DNA of 64,000 nucleotides from DATDAH01 sp963725155 (GCA_963725155.1 CAVRXU010000008.1:558001-622000); one strand, 5' to 3'; positions 1 to 9,035 are shown, numbered from the stretch's first letter. A program made the numbers and translations. Notes: generated from the letters alone by a model not told the origin.

Positions 1-548
1 AGCACGCCGACGCCGCTGAGCGCGCCGACGGTCGCAGCACCACCCAGGCCGATGGCCCCGCCGAGACGGGTCCAGACCAGCGCCGAGTCGGCGACGGCCA
101 GAGCGCCGAGGCCGGCCGTGGCCAGGGCCAGCGTCCGGCGGGCGTCGGGACGGGCCCGGGTCAGCATGACGATGGCCATCGCCGCGACCGCCACCAGGCC
201 GAAGGCATGGAGGACGGCCAGGGCGAAGTCGCTGCTCGCTCCGGCGTGGAAGCGATCGTCCAAGCCGGCGGCCCAGGCGGTGGCCAGAGCCGCCGTGGCC
301 ACGATCAGGCCGTCGACGACGGTGCGACCCCGTCCGGCGGCACGGTCCGGTGCCCCGGGGAAGACGAGGAGCGCGATGCCGGCGGGGACCACGGCGGCCA
401 GGAGGAGCAGGTCGCCGGGACCGATCTCGCCCGGGGCCGGCGGGGCGACGAGGAGCAGGACCCACCCCGCCAGCACCAACAGGGCGGCGAGCGCGCTCGC
501 CGCGACGAAGGCCGGCCGCCACCGCTCCGACGCGGTCCGCCACCCCAT
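1..548 (-). CDS. N-terminus of a multi-pass membrane protein (incomplete at window edge)
   Basis: Reading the minus strand from an ATG at 546-548 gives an uninterrupted frame of about 182 codons to the window edge, so the C-terminus is missing. The product is strongly hydrophobic, with about five to six predicted membrane helices (roughly residues 12-35, 44-62, 78-95, 106-128, 136-152 and 158-178) and short polar loops. The segment RTVVDGLIVATAALATAW followed by a short loop and ALAVADSALVW resembles the seven/eight-helix sensor regions at the start of actinobacterial GGDEF/EAL proteins, but no signalling domain is inside the window. It is divergent from the peptide-transporter operon. Coding is well supported; a signalling role is inference only. 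Confidence 0.7.
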   Translation of the reverse strand, partial: MGWRTASERWRPAFVAASALAALLVLAGWVLLLVAPPAPGEIGPGDLLLLAAVVPAGIALLVFPGAPDRAAGRGRTVVDGLIVATAALATAWAAGLDDRFHAGASSDFALAVLHAFGLVAVAAMAIVMLTRARPDARRTLALATAGLGALAVADSALVWTRLGGAIGLGGAATVGALSGVGV

Positions 549-652
549 GCTCAACCCGTCGACCACAGGTCAGGCGTTGTTGAGGGCGACCGTCCCCAAG
601 CGTCGCGATTCGACCGCACCGACCCTGGTCGGCGGCGGGACTCGCGGCCGCG

Positions 653-658
653 TAGGGT
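653..658 (+). promoter_or_regulatory. Candidate -10 box (TAGGGT) for the peptide ABC operon
   Basis: TAGGGT fits the actinobacterial TANNNT consensus. Transcription would start near 665 and leave a leader of about 44 nt ending in a purine-rich GGGGGAAG ribosome site just before the ATG at 709. Unlike many starts in this window, this gene therefore appears to have a conventional leader. No convincing -35 element is seen. Confidence 0.4.
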
Positions 659-708
659 GACGCTGGCGTCAGGTTCGTCGGGGGGCGAACACGGCGCCTG
701 GGGGAAGC

Positions 709-2271
709 ATGGCCGGACCGCGCCGTCGGATGTTGGGGATCGTCGTGACCTGCCTCGTGGCCGGATCGGCCGCGGCATGCGGCGGAGGGGGTGACTCGGG
801 TGGAGGCGGCGGCTCCGAGAGCGCGGTGCGCTATGGGTTCGACTTCAACCTGAACCTGACCGACACCTTCGACCCCCAGCAGAGCCTGTCGACGTGTGAC
901 CGACTCGCGCTGGAGTGGATCTACGGGACGCTGACCACCCTGGACGAGAGCGGTCAGCCCCAGCCGGGCCTGGCCGAGAGCTGGGAGCTGGATGACGCCG
1001 CCGGCACCTTCACGCTGACCCTCCGGGACGGCCTGGAGTTCTCCGACGGCACGCCCTACGACGCTGAGGCCGTGGCCGCCGGCCTCAACTACCTCAAGAC
1101 CGGTGACCAGACGGGCGAGGACCTGGTCACGATGGACGACGCCGAGGCGGTCGACGACCTCACGGTGCAGATCAACCTCAACGGGCCCGGGTTCAGCCTG
1201 CCGTACAACCTCTCGCAGCGGGCGGGCATGATCCCCGCCCCGTCCACCTACGACATCGACGACCCCCCGGCCGGGAGCGCCGGGACCGATCCCATCGGCG
1301 CCGGGCCGTTCACCTTCGTCAGCTTCTCGCCCGGTGAGAGCATCGTCCTGCAGCGCAGCGACAGCTACGGCGGTCCCGAGGAGTACGACTTCGACAACCT
1401 CGAATTGGATCAGGTGGGCGTCGGCAACCCGGCCGTGACCGCCCTCGCCGCGGGTGACCTGGACGTCATCGGCTACGAGGCCGAGTCCCAAGAGGCCATC
1501 GACGCCGACAGTTCGCTCAGCTCGAACAGCCGGATCGGCGAGGTCTACGCCCAGATCCAGATGCGGCTCGACCCGCCCTTCGACGACGTCCGGATCCGCC
1601 AGGCCGTCAACTACGCCATCGACCGGCAGGCCTACATCGACGTCGTGCAGAACGGGGTGGGCGAGATCGCCTGGATGCCCTACCCCGAGGCATCGCCCAA
1701 CTACAACCCTGACGTCGCCGGCGTCTACGAGCGGGACCTGGACAAGGCTCGGGACCTGTTGGCCGAAGCCGGGGTGCCCGACGGCTTCGAGTTCGACCTG
1801 GCCATCCCCGGCGGGGTGACCAGCCAGGAGCGTCAGGCCGAGCTGATCCAGAGCCAGCTGGCCGAGGTCGGCATCGTGGCCAACATCGTCCCCCTCGGCA
1901 CCGACATCGCCACCGAGTACTACCTGCAGCACAACGGCAACGCCTTCTCGGCCGCCCGCCCGGCCTCAGCGGACCCGGTCGGCCAGGTCCAGGGCCAGTG
2001 GGCCAACTTCCAGTTCGTGGCCATCAACAACAACGCCGAGCGCCAAGACCTCACCGACCTGGTCGAACAGGCCCAGCTCGCCCCCACCGACGAGGAACGG
2101 GCCGCGATCATGCAGCAGGCGATGGTGATCATCGTCGACGAGGCCCTCGAGGTCCCCATCGCGTTCACGCCCCGGAACGTGGCGTGGAGCAACGAGCGCA
2201 TCGACGGCGAGATAGGGGCTCCGGCCGAGATCTGTGATCCCGTAGACCTGCAGGGCATCAGCCTCCGCTGA
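709..2271 (+). CDS. Oligopeptide/dipeptide ABC transporter substrate-binding lipoprotein (SBP_bac_5)
   Basis: A 520-residue extracytoplasmic solute-binding protein. The N-terminus has an Arg-rich start, a hydrophobic stretch and a lipobox (SAAAC, Cys24), followed by a Gly/Ser-rich linker, so it should be a lipoprotein on the outer face of the membrane. The rest has family-5 features: the early TFDPQQSL segment, WELDDAAGTFTLTLRDG, and a long C-terminal lobe. It is first in an operon with one permease, a permease-ATPase fusion and a second ATPase, so it delivers peptides or similar ligands to that importer. The ATG at 709 follows a good ribosome site. The substrate cannot be deduced: family 5 also binds nickel, opines and sugars. 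Confidence 0.93.
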   Translation: MAGPRRRMLGIVVTCLVAGSAAACGGGGDSGGGGGSESAVRYGFDFNLNLTDTFDPQQSLSTCDRLALEWIYGTLTTLDESGQPQPGLAESWELDDAAGTFTLTLRDGLEFSDGTPYDAEAVAAGLNYLKTGDQTGEDLVTMDDAEAVDDLTVQINLNGPGFSLPYNLSQRAGMIPAPSTYDIDDPPAGSAGTDPIGAGPFTFVSFSPGESIVLQRSDSYGGPEEYDFDNLELDQVGVGNPAVTALAAGDLDVIGYEAESQEAIDADSSLSSNSRIGEVYAQIQMRLDPPFDDVRIRQAVNYAIDRQAYIDVVQNGVGEIAWMPYPEASPNYNPDVAGVYERDLDKARDLLAEAGVPDGFEFDLAIPGGVTSQERQAELIQSQLAEVGIVANIVPLGTDIATEYYLQHNGNAFSAARPASADPVGQVQGQWANFQFVAINNNAERQDLTDLVEQAQLAPTDEERAAIMQQAMVIIVDEALEVPIAFTPRNVAWSNERIDGEIGAPAEICDPVDLQGISLR

Positions 2272-2289
2272 CCCGGGGCCGCTGACACC

Positions 2290-3237
2290 ATGGGCGCCTA
2301 CATCGCCCGTCGCCTCCTGGGACTCATCCCCCTGCTGCTGCTGATCAGCTTCGCCGTCTTCGCGCTGGTGCTGGCCGTCCCCGGCGACCCGGCCCGGACC
2401 ATCGCGGGCGGGCTGGACGCCTCCGACACCCGGGTGGACGAGATCCGCGACGAGCTCGGCCTCGACGACCCCCTGCTCGAGCAGTACGGCCGCTGGCTCG
2501 GCGGCGTCCTGTCCGGCGACCTGGGCACGTCGCTGTTCAACGGGCGCACGGTCGCCAGCGAGCTGGAGGCCCGCTTCCCGGTCACCTTCAGCCTCGCCCT
2601 CGGCGCCATCGTCTTCGCCGCCGCCGTGGGCATCCCCCTCGGTCTCCTCGCCGGCACTCGACCAGGTTCGCTGCTCGACCGCGCCCTCAGCGTGGGGACC
2701 AGCTTCGGGATCGCCCTGCCCGACTTCTTCCTGGCCACCGCGTTGGTCGTCATCTTCGCCGTGGAGCTCGACGTCCTGCCCGCCATCCACTACGTCGACA
2801 TCGCCGAGAGCCCGATCGAGTGGGCCAAGCACCTGGTCATGCCCTGGATCGCCCTCGGCGTCGCCTCTGCCGCCTCGCTGGCCCGCCAGGTCCGGGGGTC
2901 GATGATCGAGGTCCTCGACGCCGACTACATCCGCACCGCCCGGTCCAAGGGCCTGGCCGAGCGCCGGGTCCTGGGCCGCCACGCCCTCAAGAACGCCCTC
3001 ACTCCGGCGCTGACCATCCTCGGCCTGCAGTTCGCCTACCTGCTTGGCGGAACGTTCATCATCGAGTCGATCTTCGCCCTCCCGGGCATCGGGCAGTACA
3101 TGCTGGAGGCCATCACCAGCCGGGACCTGCCCGTGATCCAGGGCGTCGTGCTGCTCGTGGCCGTCATCTTCGTGTTCATCAACCTGGTGGTGGACATCCT
3201 CTACGGCGTCCTCAACCCGAAGGTCCGGGTCACGTGA
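2290..3237 (+). CDS. ABC transporter permease, DppB/OppB type
   Basis: A 315-residue inner-membrane permease that forms half of the translocation channel of the peptide importer. It starts MGAYIARRLLGLIPLLLLIS, a typical first helix for DppB proteins, and has about six membrane helices. The cytoplasmic EAA loop, which contacts the ATPase, is visible as EVLDADYIRTARSKGL near residues 204-219. It follows the binding protein by 18 nt and overlaps the next gene by 4 nt (GTGA), so the two are translationally coupled. Family assignment is secure; the substrate is unknown. Confidence 0.95.
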   Translation: MGAYIARRLLGLIPLLLLISFAVFALVLAVPGDPARTIAGGLDASDTRVDEIRDELGLDDPLLEQYGRWLGGVLSGDLGTSLFNGRTVASELEARFPVTFSLALGAIVFAAAVGIPLGLLAGTRPGSLLDRALSVGTSFGIALPDFFLATALVVIFAVELDVLPAIHYVDIAESPIEWAKHLVMPWIALGVASAASLARQVRGSMIEVLDADYIRTARSKGLAERRVLGRHALKNALTPALTILGLQFAYLLGGTFIIESIFALPGIGQYMLEAITSRDLPVIQGVVLLVAVIFVFINLVVDILYGVLNPKVRVT

Positions 3238-5150
3238 CGGCGATCCTGAACGAGGCCGAGCGGATCGGCGAGGTCCACGCCACCGCGTCGGCCACCAGCT
3301 CCTGGCGCCTCCTGGCCCGCCGCTTCCGCCGCCACCGCCCGGGCATGGTGGGCCTGGCCATCCTCCTCGTGGTCATCGCCATGGCCGTGTTCGCCCCCCT
3401 GCTCGCGCCGTACCCACCCAACCAGCTGTCCGACCTGATCAACACCGGGCCCTCGACCGCCCACTGGCTGGGCACCGACGACGTCGGCCGGGACCTGCTG
3501 AGTCGAGTGATCTTCGGGGCCCGGAACTCCCTCATCGCCTGCACGGGGATCGTCGCCCTCGCCGTGGCCTTCGCCCTGCCCCTGGCCCTCCTCGCCGGGT
3601 ACCGGGGCGGCCGGACCGACACCGTGATCATGCGCCTCACCGACGCCGCCTTCGCCTTCCCCCCGCTCGTGGTCGCGCTGGCGATCGTGTCCTTGCGGGG
3701 CAACAGCATGTTCAACCTCGTCCTCGCCATCGGGCTGGTCTTCATCCCCAGCCTCATCCGCCTCATCCGGGGACAGGTGCTGGCCGTCCGCGAGGAGACC
3801 TACATCGAGGCCGCCCGGTCGGTGGGCACCCCGTCCGGGCGCATCGCCGCCCGCCACGTGCTGCCCAACGTGGCCTCCCCCCTGATCATCCAGGTGGCCG
3901 TCAGCCTCGGCTTCGCCCTGCTGGCCGAGGCCGGGTTGGCCTTCCTGGGGGCCGGTCCGCCACCGCCCACCGCGACCTGGGGCCGGATGCTCCAGACCGC
4001 GTTCCAGTACGTCCTCGTGGTGCCGTGGCAGATCTTCGTCCCGGGAGGGGCGATCACCCTGACCGTGTTGGCATTCAACCTGATCGGTGACGGCCTGCGG
4101 GACTCCTTGGGCCGAGCCGGGCCCGTGCCCCGGAGCCCGGGATCGGAACCGGCGCCCGACGACGACGCCGACGGGTCGGCTGGCCTCATCGAAGTTCGGA
4201 ACCTGGGCATCGAGTTCGCCCGGGGAGACAGCTGGGTACGGGTGGTCGAGGGCGTGGACCTGTCCCTCCCGGTGGGCCGCACCCTGGCGCTGGTGGGCGA
4301 GAGCGGCTGTGGCAAGACCGTCACCGCCCTGGCCCTGATGGGGCTCCTCCCCCGGCGCACGGGGCGCGTCGCCACCGGCTCCATCCGCTTGGACGGTCGG
4401 GAACTGGTCGACCTGCCGCCCGGGGCGATGCGGGCCATCCGGGGGCGGGAGATGGCCATGATCTTCCAGGAGCCCGACACCAGCCTGAACCCGGCGTTCA
4501 CCGTCGGTGACCAGATCGCCGAGATGCTCCGGGTCCACCAAGGCCTGGGGCGCCGGGCGGCGATGCTGGCCGCCGTCGAAGCGCTCGAGCGGGTCGACAT
4601 CCCGGACCCGGGAGCGCGAGCCCGCAGTTACCCCCACGAGCTGTCCGGCGGGATGCGCCAGCGGGCCATGATCGCAATGGCCCTGGCTTGCGAGCCCCGG
4701 GTGCTGTTGGCCGACGAGCCGACCACCGCCCTGGACGTGACCATCCAGGCCCAGATCCTCGACCTGCTGGCCACGTTGCGGGACGAGCTGGGGATGGCCA
4801 TGGTGTTCGTGACCCACGATCTCGGCGTGGTGGCCGAGATCGCCGACGACGTGGCCGTCATGTACGCCGGCCAGATCGTGGAGCGGGCGACGGTGGACGA
4901 GCTGTTCGCCCACCCGAAGCACCCCTACACCGAGGCGTTGATCCGAGCCCTCCCCCAGTCGGCCATGCCGGGCGAGCGCCTGGCCACCATCCCCGGCCAG
5001 GTCCCCGACCCGGCGGCGTGGCCCCGGGGCTGCCACTTCGCCGACCGCTGCGCCCACGCTCAGGACCGGTGCCGCACCGCCCCGGTCGAGCTGGTCGGCG
5101 GCGTCCGCTGTGTCCGAGCCGCCGAGCTCCACCTGGTGGGCACGACATGA
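3234..5150 (+). CDS. Fused ABC permease and ATPase (DppC-DppD type)
   Basis: A 638-residue protein joining two parts normally encoded separately. Residues 1 to about 295 form a DppC-type permease: N-terminal helix, the HWLGTDDVGRDLLSRVIFGA signature, and the EAA loop EETYIEAARSVG. After a Pro/Asp-rich linker, residues from about 316 form the first ATPase, with Walker A GESGCGKT, signature LSGGMRQR, Walker B VLLADEPTTALD and the Cys-rich C-terminal oligopeptide-transporter motif (CHFADRCAHAQDRC). The GTG start overlaps the upstream stop by 4 nt. No stop or frame change occurs at the junction, so the fusion looks genuine. It should sit in the membrane with its ATPase in the cytoplasm. Confidence 0.93.
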   Translation: MTAILNEAERIGEVHATASATSSWRLLARRFRRHRPGMVGLAILLVVIAMAVFAPLLAPYPPNQLSDLINTGPSTAHWLGTDDVGRDLLSRVIFGARNSLIACTGIVALAVAFALPLALLAGYRGGRTDTVIMRLTDAAFAFPPLVVALAIVSLRGNSMFNLVLAIGLVFIPSLIRLIRGQVLAVREETYIEAARSVGTPSGRIAARHVLPNVASPLIIQVAVSLGFALLAEAGLAFLGAGPPPPTATWGRMLQTAFQYVLVVPWQIFVPGGAITLTVLAFNLIGDGLRDSLGRAGPVPRSPGSEPAPDDDADGSAGLIEVRNLGIEFARGDSWVRVVEGVDLSLPVGRTLALVGESGCGKTVTALALMGLLPRRTGRVATGSIRLDGRELVDLPPGAMRAIRGREMAMIFQEPDTSLNPAFTVGDQIAEMLRVHQGLGRRAAMLAAVEALERVDIPDPGARARSYPHELSGGMRQRAMIAMALACEPRVLLADEPTTALDVTIQAQILDLLATLRDELGMAMVFVTHDLGVVAEIADDVAVMYAGQIVERATVDELFAHPKHPYTEALIRALPQSAMPGERLATIPGQVPDPAAWPRGCHFADRCAHAQDRCRTAPVELVGGVRCVRAAELHLVGTT

Positions 5151-6186
5151 CCGAGACGCTCCTCACCGTGCGGGGCTTGGAGAAGCACTTCCCCGTGCGC
5201 AGTGGCGTGCTGCGGCGCGTCGTCGGCCACGTGCGGGCGGTGGACGGCGTGGACCTCGAGATCCAGGCTGGGCAGACGCTGGGCCTCGTGGGCGAGAGCG
5301 GTTCCGGGAAGTCGACGACGGCCCGCCTGGTCACCCGCCTCATCGAACCGACCGGCGGCCAGGTGATCTTTGCCGGCCGCGACCTGGCCGCGCTCTCAGG
5401 GGCCGAGTTGCGGACGGCGCGGCGGCAGGTCCAGATGGTGTTCCAGGACCCTACGCCTCACTCAGCCCCCGCTTCACCGTGGCCCAGATCGTGTCCGAGC
5501 CCCTCCAGGTCCACCACCTGGACGAGGGTGACCTGACCGTCCGGGTCGTCGAGCTCCTCGACCAGGTCGGCCTCGACGCCAGCGTCGTCGACCGCTATCC
5601 GCATGAGTTCTCGGGCGGACAGCGGCAACGCATCGCCGTGGCCCGGGCCCTGGCCCTGCGCCCGGACCTGGTCGTCTGCGACGAGCCCGTCAGCGCCCTG
5701 GACGTGTCCGTGCAGTCCCAGGTCATCAACCTGTTGGCGGACCTGCAGGCCGAGCAGGGCTTGGCCTACCTCTTCATCTCCCACGACCTGTCGGTGGTCC
5801 GCCACGTCAGCAACCGCATCGCGGTGATGTACCTGGGCCGCGTGGTCGAGGAAGGTCCCGCCGCCGCCGTCCACGATGCCCCCACCCACCCGTACACGGA
5901 GGCGCTGGTGTCCGCCGTGCCGGTGCCGAACCCGAGTCGGCAGCGGGCCCGCCGACGCATCGTGCTGCAGGGCGACGTGCCCAGCCCACTGCACCCGCCC
6001 GCGGGCTGCCACTTCCACCCCCGCTGCCCGCATGTCCTGGACATCTGCCGGACCGTGGACCCGCCGGCCTTCACCCTGCCCGACGGCGGCCGGGTCCACT
6101 GCCATCTGCACACCGAGGGCCCCCGCCTGGCGGGCGCCCCGGTCCGAGCTCTCGAAGCGCATCAACAACGGGAGGTAGCGCGATGA
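5147..6186 (+). CDS. Peptide ABC transporter ATPase, DppF type (one frameshift in this sequence)
   Basis: The second ATPase of the peptide importer. The ATG at 5147 overlaps the previous stop (ATGA). The first frame carries the start and Walker A (GESGSGKST) up to QMVFQDP. Near 5449-5452 the frame changes, and the new frame continues with YASLSPRF, the family's usual next residues, then the signature FSGGQRQR, Walker B VVCDEPVSALD and the C-terminal Cys motif. One missing C in the run before TACGCC explains the break. With that base restored the protein is about 346 residues and complete. I treat it as a real gene carrying a sequencing error rather than a pseudogene. Confidence 0.88.
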
Positions 6187-6755
6187 GGAAGCAATGGGGG
6201 AAATGGCTGCTGGGGCTGGGAGTCGTCCTGATGGTGGCCGCCGGCTGCAGCAGCGACGACAGCGGGGACGATGCTGCCTCGGACACCACCGCCGCGGCCG
6301 AGGAGACCACGACCACTACGGCCGCCGTGACCACGACGACGGCGGTGACCTTCGCCGCCGGTGAGTTCGACTGCGCCGACTCCGTACCCGACTGCGACGG
6401 TTCGGTGACGCCGGCAGAGGGCCTGGTCGACGGTGACGAGATCACCATCGAGGCCTCCGGGTTCGCGCCCGGGACGACCTTGGGCCTGACCCAGTGCGCA
6501 GACGAGAACGACCCCGACTTCGGGATCGACACGACGGGGGCCGGCGAGTGCAACCTGCGGGCCATCGGGAACGCCGAGGCCGACGCCTCGGGCGCCGTGT
6601 CCGCCACCTACGTGGTGGCGGCCGGGGCGAACATGGAGCAGAACACCGAGTCCGGCGTCACCTGTGACGCCACCCACGACTGTGTGGTGTCGGTCGGCGA
6701 GCTGATCGCTGACCCCAACGCGCAGCGCATCACCTTCCACCTGAAGTTCGCGTAG
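6183..6755 (+). CDS. Neocarzinostatin-like Ig-fold lipoprotein
   Basis: A 190-residue secreted lipoprotein: basic start, hydrophobic helix, lipobox VAAGC, then a low-complexity Thr/Ala/Glu linker (about residues 30-58). The remaining ~130 residues resemble the neocarzinostatin/macromomycin fold: VTPAEGLVDGDEITIEASGF, APGTTLGLTQCA, an ADASGAVSA turn, and CVVSVGEL near the end. Four cysteines in the QC...C and C...C arrangement match the two disulfides of that family. In antibiotics this fold carries an enediyne, but no enediyne genes are nearby. The ATG overlaps the stop of the ATPase gene (ATGA), so it is translated with the peptide transporter. The ligand is unknown. Confidence 0.8.
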   Translation: MRKQWGKWLLGLGVVLMVAAGCSSDDSGDDAASDTTAAAEETTTTTAAVTTTTAVTFAAGEFDCADSVPDCDGSVTPAEGLVDGDEITIEASGFAPGTTLGLTQCADENDPDFGIDTTGAGECNLRAIGNAEADASGAVSATYVVAAGANMEQNTESGVTCDATHDCVVSVGELIADPNAQRITFHLKFA

Positions 6756-6764
6756 CTCACCCTC

Positions 6765-6814
6765 GTTCTGGCCCCTGATTCGGTGGCCCTGACCACCGAA
6801 TCGGGTGCCAGAAC
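6765..6814. repeat. Intergenic palindrome, family 1 (copy A)
   Basis: A 50-bp imperfect inverted repeat. The arms begin GTTCTGGC and end GCCAGAAC, each about 22 bp with two mismatches around a 6-bp loop. It begins 9 bp after the stop of the lipoprotein gene and ends 8 bp before the -10 box of the next gene. Related elements lie at 8969, 47328, 49403 and 57040. It could act as an intrinsic terminator, though no T-run follows, or be a mobile or REP-like repeat. Confidence 0.7.
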
Positions 6815-6822
6815 CGTGGGGT

Positions 6823-6828
6823 TAGCCT
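6823..6828 (+). promoter_or_regulatory. -10 box TAGCCT of a leaderless promoter
   Basis: TAGCCT matches TANNNT and ends 7 nt before the GTG at 6836, so the transcript is expected to begin at or next to the start codon. No ribosome-binding site precedes the GTG, which fits leaderless translation. Confidence 0.55.
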
Positions 6829-6835
6829 GCGCGGG

Positions 6836-7429
6836 GTGAGGCGGACGGCGGTCGTCGTGGTGCTGGTGGTCGCCGGCCTCGCCACCGCGTGCGTCGGCGG
6901 GGAACGACCCGAGCTGAGCGACGAGACCCTGCCCGGGCGGCGCTGTTCGGCGGACGGCATGGTCGTGGGCCCGGTGGACAGCGATGGCCTCCCGTCGCCG
7001 GTCGCCGCCCGGCGCCAGGAGCTGATCGACGCCGCCGTGGCCTGTGACTACCGGGCGTTGGATCGCCTGGCCCGCCAGGACGACCTCGACATCCGCTTCG
7101 AGGGCGAGGTCGTCCCCGTGAGCCAGTGGCGGGAGCGCGAGCGGGACGGCATCGCCATCCTCCGCCCGTTGGCCGGCCTCCTCGGCCTGGCCTCCACCCG
7201 CCAGGCCACCGACGACGGAGAGCTGATCACCTGGCCCACCGCCGTCGACTGGCCCACCGCCGACGGGGCCGACGCCGGGGAGCGGGCCGACCTGCTCGAC
7301 GTGGTCGGCGAGGCCGGGATCTTCGGCTGGGCCGAGTCCGACGGCTACGCCGGCTGGCGCACCTCCATCGCCCCCGACGGCACCTGGACGAGGTTCTGGT
7401 ACGGCCCCGTCCCCGGCGAGCACGACTGA
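6836..7429 (+). CDS. Putative lipoprotein of unknown function
   Basis: A 197-residue protein with a short basic N-terminus, a hydrophobic helix and a lipobox (LATAC, Cys19), so probably an outer-face lipoprotein. I do not recognise a family. The mature part is acidic, contains a CDYRALDRLARQDDLDIRF segment and the aromatic stretches WPTAVDWPT and WTRFWYG; the overall look (short helix near an early Cys, then beta-rich) could fit a SnoaL/NTF2-like fold, but that is a guess. The GTG start is set by the -10 box placed 7 nt upstream. It lies between two palindromic repeats and is probably monocistronic. Confidence 0.7.
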   Translation: MRRTAVVVVLVVAGLATACVGGERPELSDETLPGRRCSADGMVVGPVDSDGLPSPVAARRQELIDAAVACDYRALDRLARQDDLDIRFEGEVVPVSQWRERERDGIAILRPLAGLLGLASTRQATDDGELITWPTAVDWPTADGADAGERADLLDVVGEAGIFGWAESDGYAGWRTSIAPDGTWTRFWYGPVPGEHD

Positions 7430-7830
7430 CCCCCGAGGTCTCGCCGTCGGGCTACCAGGAACGACAACGACGGCACCGACGGGGGCGTGGGGTCGGGTTG
7501 CTGGTCGTCGGGGGCAGGCCAGCGTCGAAGCGCCACCGTGGGTGGCCGCCCATCGATCATTGGAGGCGATAGGGGGCGGATTCCGCCCCCTATTGCCTCC
7601 AATGGACCAGCGACGGGAACGTGACCAGCGAAGGGCCACATGGCGTGTCGGCGCCGGCCGCAGCCGGCGTTCGACGACCACAGGGGGTGGCCGAGGCCAT
7701 CGAGCGGTCGGCTCCGCCGGCAGAGCACCGCCCTACGTGCCATCAGTCCGTGAGCGCGTGGCGCCGCGACGGTCCGAGTCGCAGCGGGTCCGGGCTCAGG
7801 GGGATCGCGGCGCGGCCGATGGGAAGGGTG
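7430..7830. other. 401-bp region without a recognised gene
   Basis: Apart from the strong hairpin at 7558-7604 I see no gene. Open frames cross it on both strands, including an in-frame upstream extension of the following esterase from 7621, but they are Arg/Pro/Gly-rich, lack known motifs and look like GC-rich noise. It probably holds the terminator of the preceding gene and the promoter of the esterase gene. Confidence 0.5.
7558..7604. repeat. Strong 22-bp hairpin, family 2 (copy E)
   Basis: Near-perfect inverted repeat with 22-bp arms (one mismatch) and a 3-bp loop. The outer ends read CATTGGAGGC and GCCTCCAATG; the inner stem is GGGGGCGG/CCGCCCCC. The outer ends are shared with the hairpin at 44340-44382, while the inner stems differ. 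No T-run follows. It could be a terminator of the actinobacterial type without a U-tail, or a small palindromic repeat. Confidence 0.75.
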
Positions 7831-8814
7831 ATGCCGACGCGGAACTGGGGCCCCTGGGTCGTCGCGGCTGTCGTGGTGACCCTCCTGGCCCTCGGCGGCA
7901 TCACCTTCTGGCCCGACCGTGGCGGCTCCGCCGTTGATGACTTCAGCGACAGCCTCGAGGGGAACGCGGCGGTGGCCGGCCCGACCATTCCCGCGCCGGA
8001 GGTGGCGGCGGGGCGGTGCGGGACCGTGACCTACACGCCGCCGACGGCGTCAGAGGCCCACGAGGCCGACCTCTGCCGACCGGACGAAGACCCTCGCGGC
8101 GCGGTGATCCTCGTCCACGGCGGCGGCGGGTACAGCGGGGACCGCTCGACGATGCGGGAGTGGGCCGGCTGGTACCGGACCCAGGGCTTCGTCACCCTGT
8201 CGATCGACTACACGCTCCTGGGCGACGGCTCGCCAGAACCGGTCTATCCCCGACCAGAGCAGGACACGAAGGCCGCCATCCAGTGGGTCCGCATGCAGGC
8301 CGATGCGCTGGGCTACGACGCCCAGCGGATCCTTCTGCACGGCAGCTCGGCCGGTGCCCGGCTGGCCGCCCAGGCCTTCGTCACCTCTGGTGACTCGTGG
8401 TTCCGGGGACCGGACGTCTGGCCGGACGTCGCCGACGACGCCGCCGGGCTCGTCGGCTTCTACGGCTACTACGACGGCGACACGTTGGAGGCCGCGCGGT
8501 ACTACGGCGGTCTCCCCACCACCGGCGACCGCCAGGTGACCCGGCGGTGGGCCCATGCCGACTCGGTGTCCCAGGCGGCCAACGCCACGGGCCCGGTGCT
8601 CTTGTTCCACGGCGACGTCGACGGCCTCATCAACATCGCCCAGACCGAGCGCTTCGGCGCCGCGCTGGCCGAGTCGGGCGCCGACGTGACCGCCTTCATC
8701 GTCACCGACGGCGACCACGCCTTCGACGGCCGCTTCGGCGACCTCACCACCGACACCGGCGCCGACGCCGCCGCCGAAGTCGCCACCTGGCTCGACGCCC
8801 GCTTCCCCGCGTAG
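7831..8814 (+). CDS. Membrane-anchored alpha/beta hydrolase (esterase/lipase-like)
   Basis: About 327 residues. The ATG at 7831 is chosen because GGGAAGGG lies just upstream; a further in-frame ATG is at 7819. An N-terminal hydrophobic helix (VVAAVVVTLLALGGITFW) anchors or exports the protein. The catalytic part has an HGGGG oxyanion motif, nucleophile elbow GSSAG, an acidic residue in FHGDVDGLI, and the final His in TDGDHAF, matching the BD-FAE/esterase-lipase group of alpha/beta hydrolases. The substrate is unknown. It faces the acyl-CoA dehydrogenase gene tail-to-tail, with palindrome B between them. Confidence 0.85.
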   Translation: MPTRNWGPWVVAAVVVTLLALGGITFWPDRGGSAVDDFSDSLEGNAAVAGPTIPAPEVAAGRCGTVTYTPPTASEAHEADLCRPDEDPRGAVILVHGGGGYSGDRSTMREWAGWYRTQGFVTLSIDYTLLGDGSPEPVYPRPEQDTKAAIQWVRMQADALGYDAQRILLHGSSAGARLAAQAFVTSGDSWFRGPDVWPDVADDAAGLVGFYGYYDGDTLEAARYYGGLPTTGDRQVTRRWAHADSVSQAANATGPVLLFHGDVDGLINIAQTERFGAALAESGADVTAFIVTDGDHAFDGRFGDLTTDTGADAAAEVATWLDARFPA

Positions 8815-8968
8815 GGCAGGGCCAGACCTCACTTCGGCCCGTCGGGCTGGAGGAACGAAACCGAGGCAACCACGGGGCCTGGCTGTCCGGGGTGCCGGTC
8901 TGCGGTGCCCTCCGACACCCGATTCTCACCCAGGGTGGCCAAATCGGCCGGTTCACCCCGGTCTCTTC

Positions 8969-9019
8969 GTTCTGGCACCGGATTCGGCTGCCAGGACGAC
9001 GGAATCAGGTGCCAGAAAC
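8969..9019. repeat. Intergenic palindrome, family 1 (copy B)
   Basis: 51-bp imperfect inverted repeat with arms GTTCTGGCACCGGATTC and GAATCAGGTGCCAGAAAC. It lies between two converging genes and closely matches copy A at 6765. The position fits a bidirectional terminator or a preferred insertion site for a small repeat. Confidence 0.7.
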
Positions 9020-9035
9020 GAGTCCTCCGGCCCGA

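Noticed and set aside
3201..5132. Very long open frame antisense to the DppC-DppD fusion
   Set aside because: Composition is Gly/Asp/His/Gln-rich without family motifs; it mirrors codon bias of the real gene on the other strand.
5440..5460. Programmed frameshift in the DppF ATPase
   Set aside because: No slippery heptamer or stimulator structure is seen, and the same type of indel occurs in four other unrelated genes.
7345..7743. 132-codon minus-strand frame between the lipoprotein and esterase
   Set aside because: It overlaps the lipoprotein gene end and reads through the hairpin; Arg/Pro-rich with no motif.
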